Positions 59,190 through 64,000 of a stretch of 64,000 nucleotides of DNA are shown here, in pieces (positions within the stretch are counted from its first letter, which is position 1; each line of letters starts with the position of its first letter). Source of the DNA: Schistosoma haematobium (lineage: Eukaryota > Platyhelminthes > Trematoda > Strigeidida > Schistosomatidae); the NCBI RefSeq assembly GCF_000699445.3, contig NC_067195.1, positions 63,794,591 through 63,858,590 on the forward strand, in the 5' to 3' direction. Under the pieces are notes generated by a model. It had not been told where the DNA came from, ran no database searches, and saw nothing but the letters and a program-made list of their open reading frames with translations. A program made the translations under genes and the position numbers.

Positions 59190-60335
59190 TGTGTAAATAT
59201 GACTTGAAGTAACTACAGAGATATCTAAATATGCATTTTACGAAAGAACGACTGTTTATCGGATTATTCTTCTCACCCACCATCTGATAAACTTAAATAT
59301 GTAAAATAAGTTATTTTTTCTAATAATTCTTTTTTCTTGTTCATTTAAACCTTATTTCTAAAATTATTTATGAGTATCTTCCCATTAGGGTAACAGTTTT
59401 ATTTTGAGACACTACTTACCTATAGATAGAATTAGGTTGTAATGGATTTCTAAGGCTTCGTATATCACTCGTCTTTATAACCGTTATTAGGTACCTTCTA
59501 GCAGTGCATAAATTTCAGAAGTAAATATAAAGCTCTGACTACAGTTCATTAATGTACAGCGCAGGCCATAAAGTTACAAACACACAAAGCGAATTCGAGT
59601 AGAAATGTGAGCGAACGAATATATAGTTGAACAAAGAGGCGAATTAGGAATGATTCATCAAGCATTTGTTACTGTTCCAATAACACTGCTATATAATTCA
59701 ATTAAAAGGTTTGAGAAAACTAAACGTAAACAGACTTAAGTATAGGTGAGATGGTTATCACATAATGGGATGATCGCAAATTAAAGTTGTTTGTATCATG
59801 TTCGGACTTCTAGATCCAATGCTTCTAGACAATTGTTCAATGTATCTTGGTTTTCAATTATTCTAACTAACTTGATATCAATCGGTGGTAAGAACAACCT
59901 TTAATTTTATTCAGTCAACATTAACTCGAGCAAAATAATACTTTATTATCGTAAGATTTATAATTAAAATGTATGTTTACATATTCCACTATAAGTAAAT
60001 TTAGGGAATACTTACACAATATACAATCCATTTCATAATTTGTGCCAGTATATAGTTTTTGCTAAACACTAATTCGTATATAAAGTTTATATAAGAATAG
60101 TGAGATTGACCTTATTTGACCTATGAGAAATAATCTTCTAAATTATACAACGCAATTAATGTTATACATAAATAAGTTCACGTGTGTGTATATTTAATGT
60201 ATTAAACTGAAAACCATAGGAGAAAATCATTAATTTTTTTTATCTCCCTCATAAAATATAGGATATATGAATATATATATATACATTACTATCTGATCAT
60301 TAGAAAGGAAACTAACAATGGATATGAGTTCATTA
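59190..60335. other. No gene seen
   Basis: AT-rich spacer between fold-back G2 and copy B4; no coding sequence, RNA gene or named repeat is supported. Confidence 0.45.
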
Positions 60336-60340
60336 TAATA

Positions 60341-60590
60341 ATCACAATTGATTGATCACTGGGTGGTGATGAATGTATGTATGTCAAGTCCTTCTTAGTG
60401 CAGATGTAATCCTATCGATCAAGTTGCAATGTGGCTACCAGTCTAAATGACTCAACATTGCGTGCACTACATTGAGATAAAATGGTGGTTGGAAGTAGTC
60501 AACAGGAAACTATGGACCCGAGTTTTATGTTACTTGGTACCTGTAATCTTTAGAGAACTGATGCTCCCTGACGGATTCGATCTCATGTGA
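60341..60590 (-). repeat. Hammerhead SINE family B, copy B4 (degraded)
   Basis: Minus strand; starts at the CAATTGATTGATCAC terminal motif and follows B2 to the start of the tRNA-like head. A deletion of about 17 bases removes the CTGACGA box and its flank. Confidence 0.75.
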
Positions 60591-60594
60591 AAAG

Positions 60595-61045
60595 ACACAC
60601 GTAATAAGAATTACAAGAGTATTTTTTTGTTTTCCTAATATTCTACTTCATAACAAAAGAATCAAAACTATAATCTACTTGGAGATTTTACATAGAATAG
60701 TTAACCAATTAAGACTAGTTATTAATATAAACTAATTAAGGTTTATCAATCATTAAAATTATTATAACATTAGAAAAATATCTAATTATATTTTACAATA
60801 TACATTTGCTTTTCCCTATCTCTTTCTCTCTCTATTTCCCTCTCATAATAATCTCACTCATAAATTTGTTGTATTGAATTAAAATTTGAAAAAAATTATT
60901 TCACAACTTAACGAGAATATGCGTTTCTTTTTCCTTTTTTTCTTTTTCCTTTCTTCTTCTTTTTAAAAATTGTCATTCATATTTTAACAATATTCATTTT
61001 TACATTGACTTATCCTATTGGATTATTATATAAAACTAATGAATT
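60595..61045. other. No gene seen
   Basis: AT-rich with CT tracts near 60810-60845 and 60925-60965. Confidence 0.45.
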
Positions 61046-61053
61046 CACTATAA

Positions 61054-61254
61054 GCAAAGATGGATAGTGGCTAGCAGTGGAGTCCAGGACGCGCGTTTCG
61101 TCCTGTTTGGGACTCGTCAGCTGGATGTACCTGCATCTCAGAGTTGATGTTCACTCTGGGAATATCGAGGCATACGCACAGTATGCACATATGCCAATAA
61201 GAGACTGATCAATTTCAGTCCTAAAACATCAATGGGAAGATTCAAGTAAAACAA
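61054..61254 (-). repeat. Sm-alpha-like hammerhead repeat (family C)
   Basis: Minus-strand copy of about 200 bases ending in CTGCTAGCCACTATCCATCT. The upstream part (CAGAGTGAACATCAACTCTG, a small hairpin) precedes the ribozyme. It is the best family C copy in the window. Confidence 0.85.
61083..61125 (-). ncRNA. Hammerhead ribozyme, Sm-alpha type, apparently intact
   Basis: On the minus strand: stem I TCCAG/CTGGA (61125-61121 and 61087-61083), CTGACGA (61120-61114), stem II GTCC/GGAC (61113-61110 and 61103-61100), GAAAC (61099-61095), short CGCGCG stem III and cleavage triplet GTC (61090-61088). Every conserved core base is present, matching the known schistosome satellite hammerhead. Self-cleavage in a transcript is expected if it is transcribed. 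Confidence 0.9.
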
Positions 61255-61448
61255 TATCAAGTGAATTAATGAACTCACTATTGTTGTCGTTGTTGTTTTG
61301 TTTTTTTTATATAAAAATTTATCTAAACGACAAAACTAATTATCACATTTATACAAGTTTAGAATATAAATTTATTATTTTACAAATTATATGATTGTAC
61401 ATTTCAATAAAAGTGTTTTTGAATACTTTTATGATCTATTTAAATTTG

Positions 61449-61970
61449 GATCAATAGTTGAGATCATGAGTCAAAATTGAGTACCATAATAGGACGAAAC
61501 GGACATCCAATGCTTCCAGGTTCGCCATGGTGGTCTAACTTCAATTGACTCATAAATTCAACTATTGAAATTATTATAATATCTACGAAAACACTTTCTG
61601 ATATAAGTCAACATATGCTTACTGGTAACGGTTTTTCCTGGGGTTCTAATATGAAGCTGTGATCAATGGAATTCAACCGGGTCTGTTGTGAGATAGTAAC
61701 TCACTGAAGACAATGGTGGATGTATCGCTCAATTTCGTGGATTGGTTGAAGATAGAAATTGACACCGTTGGGTGCCGGCCAGTTTAGTGGTCTAGTGGTT
61801 AAGCGTTTGCGCGCGAAACTGATAGGTCCTGGGTTCGAATCTCGCGAGGTGGGATCGTGGATGTGCACTGATGAGAAGTCTCATACTAGGATGGGACGGC
61901 AATCCAGTGCTTCCAGGTTTCCAATTGTCATCTGACTTCAATCGACTAATGAATTCAACTATTAAAAATT
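61449..61970 (+). mobile_element. Hammerhead SINE family A, inverted-start partial dimer A15
   Basis: Order: a short inverted 3' end (TCAATAGTTGAGATCATGAG), a hammerhead second half with intact GACGAAACGG, a 3' end and tail, a linker, then a complete unit with A box TGGTCTAGTGGTTAAG, B box GGTTCGAATCTC, a second hammerhead (CTGATGA present but GAAAC changed to GGGAC) and a second 3' end. Equivalent points of the two units lie 397 bases apart. Confidence 0.85.
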
Positions 61971-61974
61971 TATT

Positions 61975-62500
61975 CGTTAGGAATAATTCAACAAATTATT
62001 TGTATGTTATTTCAAGTCCTAATAAGTTAGTAAATGTAGTTTGAACTTTTTGTGAACTATAACTGATAGAATATCAGTGATTCTATCAATTTTTCCTTCG
62101 GTTGGATATTTTATTAGAATTCTGTGCTATTTTCAAAATAATTACTATTTAATATTTCAACAACTAGTGTATCTTTCATTTGAACAATTTCTTCATGATG
62201 TTTTCGTAGTTAATAGAAGTTTAAGAATAATTAGTGTTTTTATGCAAAAGCAAAACTATACTGACTTAGTTAATGAATACTTCCACAAACGTTTATCATG
62301 CCATATTCATATCTTATAAACTCATTTGCTCGTCTATGTTAATAGTACATTAAGGTTATTAAAGAACACAATGTATAAAATTAAGAATTAAGTTTATTTG
62401 AAGGAATGAAATTAGCTAGAGAACTACTAGAAACTAACGGAAACTAGATATGTTGCAATTATTAGAGTCCATTATCAAAACATTATCTGGACTACCTATT
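61975..62500. other. No gene seen
   Basis: AT-rich. The 80-codon frame at 62077 has no motif. Confidence 0.45.
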
Positions 62501-62504
62501 CCTG

Positions 62505-62862
62505 TTACCTGGATATTTTAACAAGTTATCTGTTTTCCTATTTGTTTTAAAAAAATCATTATGTCTATTGAGTGCACAACCTATTCAGGTGCGTTTATGA
62601 AAACTGTACAACCTTTCGTTGTACAAGTTACAAAAGGCTTAATCAAAAATATTGTGGTTGTTGGTAATATGCATTGAAAAGAATATACATTAATCAGATA
62701 TCGATTCTTGAACTGCTAACATCTAACTGAAGACCACTCACTATTTATCGCAAGGGTCGATCAAGAAATAATAAAAAGAAACTAGTTGAAATATTTCGTG
62801 TTGAGTACTCTATATTGTACCAAAAATATAATATTGAATGAAGTCACTAATAATAGTAATAT
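62505..62862 (+). mobile_element. Internally deleted CR1-like element
   Basis: The 5' end (ACAAGTTATCTGTTTTCCTA and a leader reading MSIECTTYSGAFMK) matches the minus-strand copy at 51592-51400. A few decayed endonuclease blocks follow (ILELLTSN-like, then RNNKKK). It then jumps to the 3' UTR block of the 33.8 kb element (TCTATATTGTACCAAAAATA) and a short (AAT)n-like tail. Endonuclease core and RT are deleted, leaving about 360 bases with both termini. Confidence 0.8.
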
Positions 62863-62864
62863 AA

Positions 62865-63940
62865 GATAGAACACGACATCTTAAATTTGTCCTGGAACTT
62901 TGCTATCACTGAGTGGAAAAGTAAGATTCCATTAATCATGATCTCTAACTGAACTAAACTTCTGCTATAACGTCATCTTAGTTCAATAGCTTTAATAGTC
63001 CACTGTCTATTAGTTAAATGATTGATTCCACATGCCTTGGGTTCTGATAGGGGCTTCAAACAATCAATACAAATGAATAATAATACTTTTTGGTATATCG
63101 GTACTATAATTAGAAACAAATCGTACTAAAAGACATTAATCCGTAGTCACCATATAATTTCTACTTTTATGTATCTTATGTTTCGTTTGATGTAGAACTA
63201 TCAGCAAACAATAGATGCTATGGAATTGTATAGAATTATTATTTATTATAATACAATTTTTTATTTACGTATTTAACTTACCTAAACTTATCATTTAAAT
63301 ATGGTTAATTGTTCTAAACTTGCCTAGTCGAGTACGAACTAAACATTTAGTACACAAAATAAATGGATTAAAATATGAATTGGTGAAAACTCTGTTTCAT
63401 CAGTCATCAGGATAAGTAACCTACTAACTATTATTTAATAAGTTAGTTCAGTCAGTTATAATGATGTTGACCGAAAAACTTTATATAACTACTCATAAAA
63501 TCCTTAAAAATCATTCAACATTGTATGCATAATTTATATAGATTAGAATAATTTCTGTTAATGACAAACTGTTTCATAGATGAATCTTTACACTTTTTAA
63601 TGTAACCACAATAACATCTGACGACTAAATGAAACGTAACATCTTAGAAAACCAAAAAATATATAATTTTATATATGGTTATATTGCTTCTCTAACAAAA
63701 TATAAACTATAAAAGTGAATATTCTTCAGTAATTATTGTAGAACAACAAATTATAGTTGATCATGACGTAAACATATCTATAGATATATACCCTCTTACA
63801 CTAAATAATTTCAAAGACATTCACCTAAACTAACTATAATTCCCCAAATATCCATCAATAAATAAACATACAGACATATTTTTATATGTAGTATATGATG
63901 TTGTTGTTTTTTTTCATTATTTTTAATTCTATAAACTAAA
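62865..63940. other. No gene seen
   Basis: AT-rich spacer between the deleted CR1-like copy and repeat H3; no coding sequence, RNA gene or named repeat is supported. Confidence 0.45.
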
Positions 63941-63946
63941 ATTAGT

Positions 63947-64000
63947 CTGCCCCCAAATGCTCTGGTATGGCCGAGAGTGAAATGAGCCCTCCTTCCCTCT
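63947..64000 (+). mobile_element. Dispersed repeat H3, cut by window end
   Basis: Starts CTGCCCCCAAATGCTCTGGT and follows H1 (41673 onward) to the window edge. It confirms the 5' boundary of repeat H. Confidence 0.7.

Noticed and set aside
61800..61850. A functional tRNA gene
   Set aside because: A and B boxes are good, but the acceptor and anticodon arms do not pair and the unit is a member of SINE family A.

Overview
The window looks like nuclear DNA of a blood fluke (Schistosoma sp.). This is inferred from the very AT-rich, gene-poor sequence and from its repeats: tRNA-derived short repeats carrying hammerhead ribozymes (Sm-alpha type), a Merlin-type DNA transposon, RTE/SR2-like and CR1/jockey-like non-LTR elements, and a Penelope-like element with a GIY-YIG endonuclease. 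I see no rRNA gene, no functional tRNA gene and no CRISPR array.

Only one convincing host gene is present: an intronless rhodopsin-family G-protein-coupled receptor on the minus strand (9075-10433). A splice-acceptor-like site lies 142 bases upstream of its ATG. A second, weak host candidate is a possible exon on the minus strand near 36690-36990. Everything else I can name is mobile or repetitive.

Layout. 1-9 kb: AT-rich DNA, a degenerate inverted pair of Sm-alpha hammerheads (2.1-2.4 kb), a GC-rich insert with a 13-bp duplication (4.75 kb), and an RTE reverse transcriptase relic (7.4-7.9 kb). 9-11.3 kb: the receptor gene and a solo LTR (family D) into which a fold-back element has jumped. 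12.1-12.9 kb: a Merlin transposon with a broken transposase and an 8-bp target duplication; shorter relatives lie at 16.3 and 27.9 kb. 19.4-25 kb: LTRs, the Penelope-like element, and hammerhead repeats around an SR2-like fragment. 26.7-36 kb: more hammerhead repeats and a CR1-like reverse transcriptase. 39-50 kb: hammerhead repeats and three LTRs of family F. 51-64 kb: a CR1-like endonuclease copy, dimeric and fold-back hammerhead repeats, an LTR with leader, an intact Sm-alpha-type hammerhead, and an internally deleted CR1 derivative.

The main theme is a community of hammerhead-bearing retroposons. Family A is tRNA-derived, about 16 loci, monomer about 400 bp. Family B is a different tRNA-like head with 4 loci. 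Family C is Sm-alpha-like. In A and B, and in an unrelated fold-back repeat G, insertions begin with an inverted copy of their own 3' end. Several insertions, including one or more from each of A, B and G, are flanked by 12-14 bp direct repeats. Some family A copies are head-to-tail partial dimers with a hammerhead in each unit. I infer a shared mobilisation route, perhaps through circular or multimeric self-cleaved RNA used by a Penelope-like or non-LTR reverse transcriptase. The window cannot prove this.
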